A DNA stretch of 64,000 nucleotides from Oscillospiraceae bacterium (GCA_902775985.1 CACYOR010000001.1:62001-126000); one strand, 5' to 3'. Positions 16,011 to 24,438 are shown, counted from the stretch's first letter. Numbers and translations are program-made. The notes: generated from the sequence alone by a model not told the origin.

Positions 16011-17234
16011 ATGGGGATTTATGAAGAACTCGTTGCGCGCGGTTTGATTGCGCAGGTTACAAATGAAGAGGTGATCCGGGATCTGGTCAACAGCGGAAAA
16101 GCGGTCTTTTACATCGGCTTTGATTGCACGGCCGACAGCCTGACGGCCGGACACTTCATGGCGCTGACGCTGATGAAGCGCCTTCAGATGGCCGGGAACA
16201 AACCGATCACGCTGATCGGCGGCGGCACTACCATGATCGGAGATCCCTCCGGAAGAACCGACATGCGTAAAATGCTGACGCGGGAGGATATCAACCACAA
16301 TGCCGAATGCTTTAAGCGCCAGATGGAGCGCTTTATCGACTTCGGTGAAGGAAAAGCGATGATGGTCAACAATGCCGACTGGCTGCTTGATCTGAACTAT
16401 GTGGAATTGCTGCGGGAAGTGGGTACTCATTTTTCCGTCAACAACATGCTGCGCGCGGAGTGCTATAAGCAGCGCATGGAGAAGGGGCTCAGCTTCTTTG
16501 AGTTTAACTACATGATCATGCAGAGCTATGACTTCTACTATCTGTTCCAGCATTATGGCTGCAATCTGCAGTTCGGCGGCGACGATCAGTGGAGCAATAT
16601 GCTCGGTGGCCGTGAACTGATCCGGCGGAAGCTGGACCAGGAGGCCAATGCCATGACCATCACTCTCCTGACCGACTCTCAGGGGAAAAAGATGGGAAAG
16701 ACGGCCGGCAATGCCGTATGGCTGGATCCCAATAAGACAAGTCCCTATGACTTCTACCAGTACTGGCGCAACGTGGACGATGCGGATGTCATGAAGTGCA
16801 TCCGCATGCTGACCTTCCTGCCGCTTGAACAGATCGACGAGATGGCCAAGTGGGAGGGAAGCCAGCTCAACCGCGCGAAAGAGATCCTGGCCTATGAACT
16901 GACAAGCCTGGTTCACGGCGAGGAAGAGGCCAAGAAGGCGGAAGCCTCGGCCAAAGCCCTGTTCTCCGGAGCCGGCAGCAGCGAGAATATGCCGAGTACA
17001 GAATTGAGTGAGGCAGATCTGAACGACGGCGCTGTTGATATCATGACGCTTCTGGTCAAAACCGGCCTGTGCAGCACCCGCTCCGATGCAAGGAGAAACA
17101 TCCAGCAGGGCGGCGTGACGGTGAACGATGAAAAGGTCACCGATATTGCCAAGACCTATTCCGCAGACGAGCTTCACTCCGGACTGGTATTGAAGCGCGG
17201 AAAGAAGAATTTCAACAAAGTGATTCTTAAGTGA
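16011..17234 (+). CDS. tyrS: tyrosyl-tRNA synthetase
   Basis: A 407-residue class I synthetase charging tRNA-Tyr. The HIGH-type motif is AGHFM (within LTAGHFMALTLM), the KMSKS-type motif is KKMGKTAGNAVWLD, and the tyrosine pocket appears in YMIMQSYDF and GGDDQWSNM. A C-terminal S4 domain (about 345-405: STRSDARRNIQQGGVTVNDEKV) completes it. It follows the C_GCAxxG_C_C gene by 7 nt and is controlled by the T-box. Confidence 0.97.
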   Translation: MGIYEELVARGLIAQVTNEEVIRDLVNSGKAVFYIGFDCTADSLTAGHFMALTLMKRLQMAGNKPITLIGGGTTMIGDPSGRTDMRKMLTREDINHNAECFKRQMERFIDFGEGKAMMVNNADWLLDLNYVELLREVGTHFSVNNMLRAECYKQRMEKGLSFFEFNYMIMQSYDFYYLFQHYGCNLQFGGDDQWSNMLGGRELIRRKLDQEANAMTITLLTDSQGKKMGKTAGNAVWLDPNKTSPYDFYQYWRNVDDADVMKCIRMLTFLPLEQIDEMAKWEGSQLNRAKEILAYELTSLVHGEEEAKKAEASAKALFSGAGSSENMPSTELSEADLNDGAVDIMTLLVKTGLCSTRSDARRNIQQGGVTVNDEKVTDIAKTYSADELHSGLVLKRGKKNFNKVILK

Positions 17235-17242
17235 AAGGCTTT

Positions 17243-17281
17243 TAACGGTCAGCCCAAACACTTTCGCTTGGGCCGACCGTT
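17243..17281 (+). terminator. hairpin after tyrS, probable terminator
   Basis: A 14-bp near-perfect inverted repeat (17243-17256 with 17268-17281, one mismatch). No strong T-tract follows, so termination is inferred from position 8 nt after tyrS. Confidence 0.5.
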
Positions 17282-17336
17282 ACGCCTTGTCTGGAACAAT
17301 CTGTTACTGCTGTATATAGAATACCAGGGCGAAGCG

Positions 17337-17365
17337 TTGACAATTATCCTCTTGCGTCATATAAT
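17337..17365 (+). promoter_or_regulatory. consensus sigma-A promoter of the 4,6-dehydratase gene
   Basis: TTGACA, 17 nt, TATAAT, a perfect match. The start near 17372 gives a leader of about 100 nt, in which no riboswitch or regulatory hairpin was recognised. Confidence 0.9.
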
Positions 17366-17475
17366 AAATGATGTTTTGATCAGCGTTTCTCCAAAGAAAT
17401 TCTCATTGCTTATAGATTGCTTGGACAAAACGATTTCCAGCTGGTTTGCTGAAGAAAAACTCTGGAGTTGTTTAT

Positions 17476-19404
17476 ATGAATAAAAACGGAAGCAGTAAAC
17501 TCCCGCTGTTCTTTTATGATATTTTGATTCTGCTCGCTGTGGAATTTGTGTTTGTCGGTCTATACCGAGGCATTGAGGCTTTGCCGCTCCTCAGCATTAT
17601 CGAACAGACCTTGATCGCGGGTGTTTGTGTTTTTACGGCTCGTTATTTTGGCGGGATTTATCGTCAAATTTGGCGGTATGGCGGCATTCAATGTTATATT
17701 CGGCTCCTGTTTGTCGATGGCCTTGCTTTCCTGGCAACGGTGCTGGTTGAGGTTTCGCTCCCGATTCGTCATTTGACCTTTGGGCGCTTGTTGGCGGTTG
17801 CCTGCCTGAATCTGCTCGGTGCGCTCTCCATCCGCATGGTGTATCGCTATGCCTATAAGTGTCAGAATGTCTACACCCAAAAGGGCCGTATTCTACGGGG
17901 AATCCTTAAATTCTTTGCCGGGGACAGGATCAATCTGAACGTCGATGATGGCCCGCATAAGATCCGGATCGCCATTGTAGGCGCTGGCAGAGTGGGCGTC
18001 TCCCTGGCCGAAGATCTCATCAACAATCCAAACGCCGCCTACATTCCCCGCTGCTTTATTGACAGTCAAATAGAGAAAGCCGGACGAGAGATCCATGGGA
18101 TACCTGTCTTTATGGAGGATAAGGATGTATTCCAGAACCTTCAGGACTTCGAAATCCAGGAGATCGTCATTGCCATTCCGGAGCTGACGGAGGCAAAAAA
18201 GCGCAGCTTGTATGAGTTTTACCGCCAGTCAGGCTGTAAGGTCAAGCTCTACGATTATCCGGTCATGCAGTCGGCAGGTGAAGCGCGCCGTATGAGAGAG
18301 TTCGATATTGAGGATCTTCTGTTCCGCAAACCGATCTCCATTTCGTCGGGGCGTTCCATGGAGTATTATCGGGATAAGACGGTCCTCATTACAGGCGGCG
18401 GCGGTTCGATCGGTTCTGAGCTTTGCCGGCAGTTGGCCCGGATGAATCCGAAACAGATCATCCTGCTGGATATCTATGAAAACGGCGTTTATGACGTACA
18501 GCAGGAACTGAAGAATAAATATGGCTCTGAGCTGGATCTGCAGGTGGAGATCGTCTCGATTACAAATCGAAGCGGTCTGGAGCGCGTCTTCAAAACCTAT
18601 AGACCTCAAATCATCATCAATGCCGCCGCGCACAAGCATGTGCCGCTGATGGAGCATAACTGCATCGAAGCGGTGGAAAACAATGTGTTCGGAACCTTGA
18701 ATCTGATCGGGATGGCCGAAAGGTACGGGGCAGAGCGTTTCATGATGATCTCTACCGACAAAGCGGTAAACCCGACCAATGTCATGGGCGCAACAAAACG
18801 TATGTGCGAAATGATGGTTCAGAGCGCAAGCGCTCAGGGCCATGTGTCATACAGTGCGACACGCTTTGGCAATGTGCTTGGTTCTGCCGGTTCGGTAATC
18901 CCGCTCTTTAAGAGACAGATTGCCAATGGAGGCCCGGTTACGATCACCGATAAACGGATAACCCGTTACTTTATGACGATTCAGGAGGCCACGCAGCTTG
19001 TCCTGGAATCCGGCGCACTGGCAAAAAACGGTGAGCTTTTTGCTCTTGAAATGGGTCAACCGGTGAAGATCCTGGACCTGGCTGAAAACATGATCCGCCT
19101 TTCTGGAATGCCCAATATTCAGATTGTTGAGACCGGACTCCGCCCCGGTGAGAAGCTCTATGAAGAAGTACTCATCAAGACGGAGCAACTGGATAAAACC
19201 GAGAACGACTTGATTTTCATCGAACGGGACAAGCCCTATGCTCCGAACGTGATTGAGGAGAAACTGGCAATGCTCCGTGACGCCTGCGAGACAAACGATG
19301 ACGAGGAAGTGCGGCGTGTATTGAAAGTCGTTGTACCTTCTTACAAATGTCCGGAGGATCGAAATCTCCAGGTCGAGAACCAGGATGAACCGGCTTATGT
19401 CTAA
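17476..19404 (+). CDS. membrane nucleotide-sugar 4,6-dehydratase (WbpM/PglF/CapD family)
   Basis: A 642-residue protein. Four membrane helices (about residues 10-115) are followed by a first Rossmann domain (RIAIVGAGRVGVSLAEDL, ~165) and a C-terminal short-chain dehydrogenase domain (ITGGGGSIGSELCRQ, ~304). The catalytic Tyr is replaced by Met in a MxxxK motif (NPTNVMGATKR, ~432), as in WbpM-type UDP-GlcNAc 4,6-dehydratases. Expected product: a UDP-4-keto-6-deoxy sugar for surface glycans or protein glycosylation. It is monocistronic; GGAG precedes the ATG by 8 nt. A DegT aminotransferase that could act next is at 52018. Confidence 0.9.
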   Translation: MNKNGSSKLPLFFYDILILLAVEFVFVGLYRGIEALPLLSIIEQTLIAGVCVFTARYFGGIYRQIWRYGGIQCYIRLLFVDGLAFLATVLVEVSLPIRHLTFGRLLAVACLNLLGALSIRMVYRYAYKCQNVYTQKGRILRGILKFFAGDRINLNVDDGPHKIRIAIVGAGRVGVSLAEDLINNPNAAYIPRCFIDSQIEKAGREIHGIPVFMEDKDVFQNLQDFEIQEIVIAIPELTEAKKRSLYEFYRQSGCKVKLYDYPVMQSAGEARRMREFDIEDLLFRKPISISSGRSMEYYRDKTVLITGGGGSIGSELCRQLARMNPKQIILLDIYENGVYDVQQELKNKYGSELDLQVEIVSITNRSGLERVFKTYRPQIIINAAAHKHVPLMEHNCIEAVENNVFGTLNLIGMAERYGAERFMMISTDKAVNPTNVMGATKRMCEMMVQSASAQGHVSYSATRFGNVLGSAGSVIPLFKRQIANGGPVTITDKRITRYFMTIQEATQLVLESGALAKNGELFALEMGQPVKILDLAENMIRLSGMPNIQIVETGLRPGEKLYEEVLIKTEQLDKTENDLIFIERDKPYAPNVIEEKLAMLRDACETNDDEEVRRVLKVVVPSYKCPEDRNLQVENQDEPAYV

Positions 19405-19409
19405 AAACA

Positions 19410-19447
19410 GCAGGATTACGCGCTTCACGCGTAATCCTGCATCCTTT
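19410..19447 (+). terminator. terminator of the 4,6-dehydratase gene
   Basis: A perfect 13-bp stem (19410-19422 with 19428-19440, loop CTTCA), followed by a modest T-rich tract ATCCTTTAT. It lies 5 nt after the stop codon. Confidence 0.75.
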
Positions 19448-19473
19448 ATCGATAGAGAGAAGAACCGTTAATA

Positions 19474-19500
19474 TTAGCACTCTTAAAGCAAGAGTGCTAA
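19474..19500 (+). promoter_or_regulatory. CIRCE operator (HrcA site) of hsp20
   Basis: TTAGCACTC, 9 nt, GAGTGCTAA: an exact CIRCE element, the operator of the heat-shock repressor HrcA. The palindrome extends to perfect 22-bp arms (19463-19484 and 19490-19511). A TAATAT hexamer lies in each arm and could be the -10 of the promoter, so the operator probably overlaps it, but no convincing -35 was found. hrcA itself is not in the window. Confidence 0.95.
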
Positions 19501-19628
19501 TATTAACGGTTTGTTCATAATATATGCAATCTTTCTTCATATTTGCTTGGTATTTTATATACACGATGAAACGAAAGAAATGGTTTCACCGTCGAAATGT
19601 GAATATAAAAAATGGAGGTATTAATATT

Positions 19629-20066
19629 ATGTTCGAACTGATTCCTTTTGACCGCCGCAACCATCGTGTGTCCGTGTATGATCCTTTCCGCGCCTTCGAC
19701 GAGATGGAGCGCGCCTTCTTCGGCACTCAGCAGCCCTCCGTCCTTTCCTTCCGGACTGACGTTTCTGACACCGGTGACGCCTACAAGCTGGAAGCTGAAC
19801 TGCCCGGCTTTAAGAAAGAGGACATTAAGATCGATATTGAGAACGACTGCCTGACCATCAGCGCCGAACGCAAGGAGAACAAGGATGAGGAGAACCGCAA
19901 CTTCATTAAGCGCGAGCGTTATTATGGATCTTACAGCCGCAGCTTCGACGTCTCTGGCATCGATGTGGATCAGATCAGCGCGGCCTATACCGACGGAGTT
20001 CTGACTCTTCAGCTTCCCAAGAAAGTCGAAAAGGCTCCGGAAGCCCGGAGACTGGAAATCCAGTAA
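19629..20066 (+). CDS. Hsp20/alpha-crystallin family small heat shock protein
   Basis: A 145-residue small heat shock protein that holds unfolding proteins without ATP. The alpha-crystallin domain spans about residues 40-135 (FRTDVSDTGDAYKLEAELPGFKKEDI, LTISAERKE, and the DGVLTLQLPKK strand). The C-terminal anchoring motif is modest (LEIQ). ATG at 19629 with GGAGG 10 nt upstream; longer upstream readings lack a binding site. Controlled by the CIRCE operator. Confidence 0.95.
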   Translation: MFELIPFDRRNHRVSVYDPFRAFDEMERAFFGTQQPSVLSFRTDVSDTGDAYKLEAELPGFKKEDIKIDIENDCLTISAERKENKDEENRNFIKRERYYGSYSRSFDVSGIDVDQISAAYTDGVLTLQLPKKVEKAPEARRLEIQ

Positions 20067-20081
20067 AACAAATAGACAGGT

Positions 20082-20114
20082 GAAATCGGCTGAGAGATCA
20101 GCCGATTTCTTTTT
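20082..20114 (+). terminator. terminator of hsp20
   Basis: A perfect 12-bp stem (20082-20093 with 20098-20109, loop GAGA) followed by TTTTT. Confidence 0.93.
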
Positions 20115-20136
20115 GCGATCTATGACGGAAATCCCC

Positions 20137-20165
20137 TTGCTTCGACTGCATATCTAAGCTATAAT
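20137..20165 (+). promoter_or_regulatory. sigma-A promoter of tatD
   Basis: TTGCTT, 17 nt, TATAAT, ending 20 nt before the tatD start codon. Confidence 0.75.
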
Positions 20166-20184
20166 TTGCCTTGAGGTGAGAGGC

Positions 20185-20946
20185 ATGTTTTTTGATACCC
20201 ACGCTCATTACGACGATCGGGCGTTCGACGATGATCGCTACGCACTGCTGGATAGTGTTCATGACGCGGGTGTGGAGCTGATCGTGGACCCTGGCTGCGA
20301 CTTAAAAAGCAGCCGGGCGTCAATTGCGCTGGCAGAACGTTTTCCTTTTGTCTATGCGGCTGTGGGGATTCATCCGGAAGAGCTACAGGACAGCACGCCG
20401 GAGATCCTGGCGGAGATTTCTGCGCTGGCGGAAGATCCCAAATGTGTGGCCATCGGGGAGATCGGCCTTGACTATTATTGGGATGCCAGCCATAAGGAGG
20501 AACAAAAGCTTCTCTTTCGTCAACAGCTGCAATTGGCGCTGGAATTAGACAAGCCTGTTATCATCCATGACCGGGAGGCCCACGGCGACTGTTTTGAGAT
20601 CGTACGGGACTATCCGGGACTGCGCGGTGTGTTCCACTGCTATTCCGGCAGCGCGGAGATGGCGAAGGAACTGCTGAAAAATGGCTGGTACCTGGGCTTT
20701 GATGGGCCTGTGACCTACAAGAATGCCCGCAAAACCCTGGAGGTACTCGCAATCTGCCCGCCGGAGCGTATCTTGATTGAGACGGACAGCCCCTATCTCT
20801 CACCGGTGCCGCACAGGGGCAAACGCAACGATTCACGCAATCTTCGCTATATTGTTCAGACTATTGCTGAAAACCTGCGCTTGGAGCCGGAAACGGTGGC
20901 TGAAATTACCCTGGAAAACGGAAAGCGGCTTTTTGGCATCAATTGA
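20185..20946 (+). CDS. tatD: TatD family metal-dependent hydrolase (deoxyribonuclease)
   Basis: A 253-residue TIM-barrel hydrolase. Metal ligands appear in FFDTHAHYDD (HxH), IGEIGLDYYW, PVIIHDREAH, VFHCYSG and LIETDSPYL. TatD proteins have 3'-5' DNA exonuclease activity; older names call it YcfH. ATG at 20185 (GAGG 8 nt upstream) is preferred over a GTG nine bases earlier. Monocistronic, convergent with cdsA. Confidence 0.93.
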   Translation: MFFDTHAHYDDRAFDDDRYALLDSVHDAGVELIVDPGCDLKSSRASIALAERFPFVYAAVGIHPEELQDSTPEILAEISALAEDPKCVAIGEIGLDYYWDASHKEEQKLLFRQQLQLALELDKPVIIHDREAHGDCFEIVRDYPGLRGVFHCYSGSAEMAKELLKNGWYLGFDGPVTYKNARKTLEVLAICPPERILIETDSPYLSPVPHRGKRNDSRNLRYIVQTIAENLRLEPETVAEITLENGKRLFGIN

Positions 20947-20952
20947 TAGAGA

Positions 20953-20986
20953 ACAACGGCCTCCCGAAAAGACGGGAGGCCGTTGT
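20953..20986. terminator. hairpin between convergent tatD and cdsA
   Basis: A perfect 14-bp GC-rich stem (20953-20966 with 20973-20986, loop AAAAGA) between two convergent stop codons. Neither side has a strong T-tract; it probably stops both transcripts. Confidence 0.65.
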
Positions 20987-20998
20987 CAAACAGAACAG

Positions 20999-21793
20999 TC
21001 ATGCGACGCCTGCCACATACAGACAGAGAAAAGCGGCAGGAATGGAGAAAAGCAGGCTGTCCACCCGGTCGAAGATGCCGCCGTGGCCCGGGATCAAATC
21101 GCTGAAATCCTTGACGCCGATCATCCTCTTGAGGAGGGATTCGGCCAGATCGCCGATTTGCCCAAGACTGGATGCGATAAGAGAGGTGACGATACAGACA
21201 GACAGGGGTATTTCCCGCATAAAGGGGAGCAGATGCAGCAGCGCGCCGGTGGGGATAGCCGAGAGTGCACCGCAGACAGCACCTTCCACCGTCTTTTTCG
21301 GCGAGACCAGCGGCGCCAGCTTGTGCTTACCAAAGGCGGTACCACCGAAAAGAGCCGCACTGTCACAGACCCAGGAAGATACGCAACCCAGTGTCATGGT
21401 CTGCAACCAGGTGTTGTGAACGCTGATCATCAGTAAAATCGCAAACAGGAACGCCGGATAACCGAGACCGGCCACCGTGTCCAATGCGCCGTTGCCGGAG
21501 ACCTTTTTTCGCAGAATGCCGGAGAACATAGCCAGATAGACCGCCAGCAAAAAGCTCGCCAAATAGGCCATGGGCTGGGCGCGGAAGAGAGCCAGCACCG
21601 CCTGAGAGACCACATAGACATACATGACCCAGGCGCTGCAGAAGACATTCAGTTTTTCCAGCTGTCTGCTCAGTTCGTAGCAGCAGAGCACGCCCAACAC
21701 AGCGAGAAACAACACACGGCTTACCGTGGAGGCAAGCACACACAAAAAGGTGATGCTGAGCATGATAATCGCGGATATGAAGCGTTTTTTCAA
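20999..21793 (-). CDS. cdsA: phosphatidate cytidylyltransferase
   Basis: A 264-residue polytopic membrane enzyme making CDP-diacylglycerol from phosphatidate and CTP. About seven hydrophobic segments precede the family signature SSLGQIGDLAESLLKRMIGVKD followed by DLIPGHGGIFDRVDSLL near the C-terminus. The start is TTG (21793-21791), with AGAGGG 8 nt upstream; the first downstream ATG would cut into the opening helix. It stands alone here, whereas many Firmicutes have it in the uppS-cdsA-dxr cluster. Confidence 0.93.
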   Translation of the reverse strand: MKKRFISAIIMLSITFLCVLASTVSRVLFLAVLGVLCCYELSRQLEKLNVFCSAWVMYVYVVSQAVLALFRAQPMAYLASFLLAVYLAMFSGILRKKVSGNGALDTVAGLGYPAFLFAILLMISVHNTWLQTMTLGCVSSWVCDSAALFGGTAFGKHKLAPLVSPKKTVEGAVCGALSAIPTGALLHLLPFMREIPLSVCIVTSLIASSLGQIGDLAESLLKRMIGVKDFSDLIPGHGGIFDRVDSLLFSIPAAFLCLYVAGVA

Positions 21794-21840
21794 TCGGTGT
21801 CCCTCTTTCTGTCAACGGGCGAGTTTTTAAACTATTCTTT

Positions 21841-21869
21841 AGAATAGCATATTTTTCTCCTCCGCTCAA
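21841..21869 (-). promoter_or_regulatory. sigma-A promoter of cdsA
   Basis: On the minus strand TTGAGC, 17 nt, TATTCT, about 48 nt before the cdsA start. Confidence 0.5.
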
Positions 21870-21974
21870 TATGCATGGCGGTAAAAATGTCCTAAACTCA
21901 ACCTTCAAAACAAAGAATTTACAAGATATTCGATTTTCAATGGAGCGTTGAAGGAAAAAAGCGCATATTTTGTA

Positions 21975-22003
21975 TTGTGCCCCGAAAAAAGCTATGCTAT
22001 AAT
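21975..22003 (+). promoter_or_regulatory. sigma-A promoter of the HerA-like ATPase gene
   Basis: TTGTGC, 17 nt, TATAAT, with TGC before the -10 (extended -10); 60 nt before the start codon. Confidence 0.7.
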
Positions 22004-22062
22004 TTAGCTCATAAAAGAGCAAACAGAGTTTACGCGAAATCAATCATACAGGGGGAAATACT

Positions 22063-23757
22063 ATGTTAAGCGATGGAAAGATTTTTCTTGCCCAGTCTGA
22101 CAAAAACCTCTATCTGCTTCCGCAGATGGCCAACCGCCACGGCCTGATTGCCGGCGCGACCGGTACCGGCAAGACCATCACCATGAAGGTTATGGCCGAA
22201 AGTTTCTCCGATATGGGTGTTCCCGTGTTCCTGGCGGATGTGAAGGGCGACCTGAGCGGTATGTGCGTTCCCGGTGTGGATTCGGAGGATATGCGTGCCA
22301 GGATCGAGCGTTTCGGCCTGGAGGGCTTTAACCTGCAGAGCTATCCCACCCGTTTCTGGGATATCTTTGGAGAGAACGGCCACCCTGTACGTGTCACCGT
22401 GTCGGAGATGGGCCCGACTCTGCTGGGGCGTCTTCTCGGCCTGACGGAGATCCAGGCCGGTGTTCTGAATATTGTGTTCCGCGTGGCCGATGACCATGGC
22501 CTGCTGCTGCTGGATCTGAAGGATCTGCGTGCCATGCTGCAATTTGTGGGTGAGAACCGGGCCGAGTTTACCACCATGTACGGCAATGTCTCCGCCGCCA
22601 GCGTCGGCGCCATCCAGCGCGCGCTGTTGACCTTTGAGCAGGAGGGCGGCGAGATCTTCTTCGGTGAGCCGGAACTGGACATCCGTGACTGGATGCGCAC
22701 CGGTCTCTATGGCCGCGGATATATCAACATCCTCTCCAGCCAGCGCCTGATCCAGAGCCCCACGGTCTATGCCACCTTCCTGCTCTGGATGCTGACGGAG
22801 CTGTTTGAGAAGCTGCCTGAGGTGGGCGATCTGGAAAAGCCACGCATGATCTTCTTCTTTGACGAAGCGCATCTGCTCTTTGATGGGGCGCCCAAGGCTC
22901 TCGTACAGAAGATCGTCCAGGTGGTCAAGCTGATTCGCTCCAAGGGCGTGGGCGTTTATTTCGTGACCCAGAGTCCCTCCGATCTGCCCGGCGATGTGCT
23001 GGCTCAGCTGTCCAACAAGGTGCAGCATGCCCTGCGCGCCTATACCCCGGCCGAGCAGAAGGGCATCCGCGCTGCGGCCAAGGCTTTCCGCGTGAATCCC
23101 GCTTTCGATACCGAGACTGCCCTCACGGAATTGGGCGTGGGTGAAGCCCTGGTAAGCTTCCTGGATGCCGATGGTGTTCCCACCCCTGTGGAGCGCGCCT
23201 TCATCCTTCCGCCCCAGAGCAAGATGGGTCAGGCAGATCCCGACAAGGTGCGAAGCCTGATTCTGTCCGATGAGTTTGACCTTAAATACCGTGATGCGGT
23301 GGACCGTGAATCGGCTTATGAGGTTTTAGTCGCCGCAAACGAGGAACTGGCACGCCGCCGCCAGGAGGAAGCCGAGGCAGCCGAAGCCGAAAAGCAGCGC
23401 CAGAAGGAAGAATTGGCTGCCGAGAAGCAGCGTCTGAAAGAGGAAGCTGCTGCGGCAAAAGCAGCTGAGAAGGCGGCTGCGGCCGCTGAGAAGCAGCGCC
23501 AAAAGGAGGAGGCCGCCGCGGCCAAGGCCGCCGAAAAGGAGGCCGAACAGCGCCGTAAGACCGTCCAGAAAGCGGCTACCGTGGCGGCGTCTTCCGTCGT
23601 AACGGCGGTGAGCCACAATATCATCAACTCCGTCACCGGCGGCAAGCAGACCAGCGCCGCCACCATCGCCAAGCGGGCGGCCAGCAATGCCCTGAGTTCT
23701 GTGATGCGCTCGGGTTCCAGCTCGATCATTCGCGGCCTGTTCGGCAATAAGAAGTAA
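22063..23757 (+). CDS. HerA/YjgR-like ATPase (DUF853 family)
   Basis: A 564-residue FtsK/HerA-superfamily ATPase resembling the YjgR/DUF853 group. The Walker A motif (GATGTGKTITMKVMAE) is at about residue 30, followed by FLADVKGDLSGM; the Walker B is MIFFFDEAHLLF at about 263. A sensor-like segment is YFVTQSPSDLPGDVL. Residues ~425-495 are an Ala/Glu/Lys/Gln-rich coiled coil, then a Ser/Ala-rich end with SIIRGLFGNKK. The role of this group is unclear; it is monocistronic and well expressed judging by its promoter and binding site. It has no NurA-like nuclease partner beside it, unlike classical HerA. Confidence 0.85.
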   Translation: MLSDGKIFLAQSDKNLYLLPQMANRHGLIAGATGTGKTITMKVMAESFSDMGVPVFLADVKGDLSGMCVPGVDSEDMRARIERFGLEGFNLQSYPTRFWDIFGENGHPVRVTVSEMGPTLLGRLLGLTEIQAGVLNIVFRVADDHGLLLLDLKDLRAMLQFVGENRAEFTTMYGNVSAASVGAIQRALLTFEQEGGEIFFGEPELDIRDWMRTGLYGRGYINILSSQRLIQSPTVYATFLLWMLTELFEKLPEVGDLEKPRMIFFFDEAHLLFDGAPKALVQKIVQVVKLIRSKGVGVYFVTQSPSDLPGDVLAQLSNKVQHALRAYTPAEQKGIRAAAKAFRVNPAFDTETALTELGVGEALVSFLDADGVPTPVERAFILPPQSKMGQADPDKVRSLILSDEFDLKYRDAVDRESAYEVLVAANEELARRRQEEAEAAEAEKQRQKEELAAEKQRLKEEAAAAKAAEKAAAAAEKQRQKEEAAAAKAAEKEAEQRRKTVQKAATVAASSVVTAVSHNIINSVTGGKQTSAATIAKRAASNALSSVMRSGSSSIIRGLFGNKK

Positions 23758-23776
23758 CTTCTTTTCTATAGATTAG

Positions 23777-23803
23777 GCGGGAGGGGAAACCCTCCCGCTT
23801 TTT
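23777..23803 (+). terminator. terminator of the HerA-like gene
   Basis: A perfect 9-bp stem GCGGGAGGG / CCCTCCCGC with GAAA loop, followed by TTTTT. Confidence 0.95.
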
Positions 23804-23813
23804 GACTCTTATG

Positions 23814-23850
23814 TGCAAGATTCCTCCATGCATTGCGTTTATTAGGGTGA
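23814..23850 (+). promoter_or_regulatory. candidate ECF-type promoter of the first sigma cassette
   Basis: TGCAA, 17 nt, CGTTTATTAGGGTGA. The same arrangement (TGCAA, 18 nt, CGTGTATATAGGTGA) precedes the paralogous sigma gene at 62695. AAC/CAA -35 cores with CGT-type -10 boxes are typical of ECF sigma promoters, so auto-regulation is likely. Inferred from two instances only. Confidence 0.5.
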
Positions 23851-23877
23851 GGGACCTCAAGAAAGGAGGCAATGGAG

Positions 23878-24438
23878 ATGGAAGACACAGACATTGTAGC
23901 GCTGTACTGGAAAAGGTCGGAAGAGGCCATTCCGGAGACAGAGAGCAAGTACGGCGCATACTGCCAAACCATTGCGAAAAACATTCTGGCGAACGATGAA
24001 GACGCGGAGGAATGCGTCAACGATACCTGGCTCAGTGCCTGGAATTCTATGCCGGATCACCGGCCTACACGCCTGGCACCTTATTTGGGGAAGCTGACGA
24101 GATGGCTCTCGATCAGCCGACTGCGGGAGCGGCAGAGCCTTAAGCGTGGTGGGGGAGAATGCTTCCTTGCGCTTGAGGAATTGGCTGAGGTGCTGGATTC
24201 CGGCGAGGATGTGCAGCGTAGTGTTGAACTTAAGGAGCTCAACCGGATGGTGCGCGGCTTCTTAAATGGACTGAACGAGACCGAGCGGGAGCTTTTTCTG
24301 GCACGCTATTGGTTTATGGTTCCGGTGAAGGAGATTGCCAACCGCTTTGGGTTTAGTCCCAACAAGGTATCGACAAGCCTCTTACGTACGCGTCGGAAGC
24401 TGCAGAGCTATCTGAAGGAGGAAGGATTATGCACATGA
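23878..24438 (+). CDS. ECF-like sigma-70 family sigma factor (cassette 1)
   Basis: A 186-residue two-domain sigma factor. Region 2 spans about residues 20-90 (CVNDTWLSAWNSMPDHRP, then YLGKLTRWLSISRLRERQS) and region 4 about 120-180 (LNETERELFLARYWFMVPVKEIANRFGF, then KVSTSLLRTRRKLQ). ATG at 23878 is chosen over one at 23872 because AGGAGG is then 8 rather than 2 nt away. The stop lies inside the start of the downstream membrane protein gene (10-nt overlap), which suggests translational coupling and a sigma/anti-sigma relation. Closely related to the sigma factor at 62695. Confidence 0.92.
   Translation: MEDTDIVALYWKRSEEAIPETESKYGAYCQTIAKNILANDEDAEECVNDTWLSAWNSMPDHRPTRLAPYLGKLTRWLSISRLRERQSLKRGGGECFLALEELAEVLDSGEDVQRSVELKELNRMVRGFLNGLNETERELFLARYWFMVPVKEIANRFGFSPNKVSTSLLRTRRKLQSYLKEEGLCT

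Noticed and set aside
17268..17483. A 71-codon plus-strand frame in the leader of the 4,6-dehydratase gene
   Set aside because: It starts upstream of the consensus promoter, runs through it and has no ribosome binding site.
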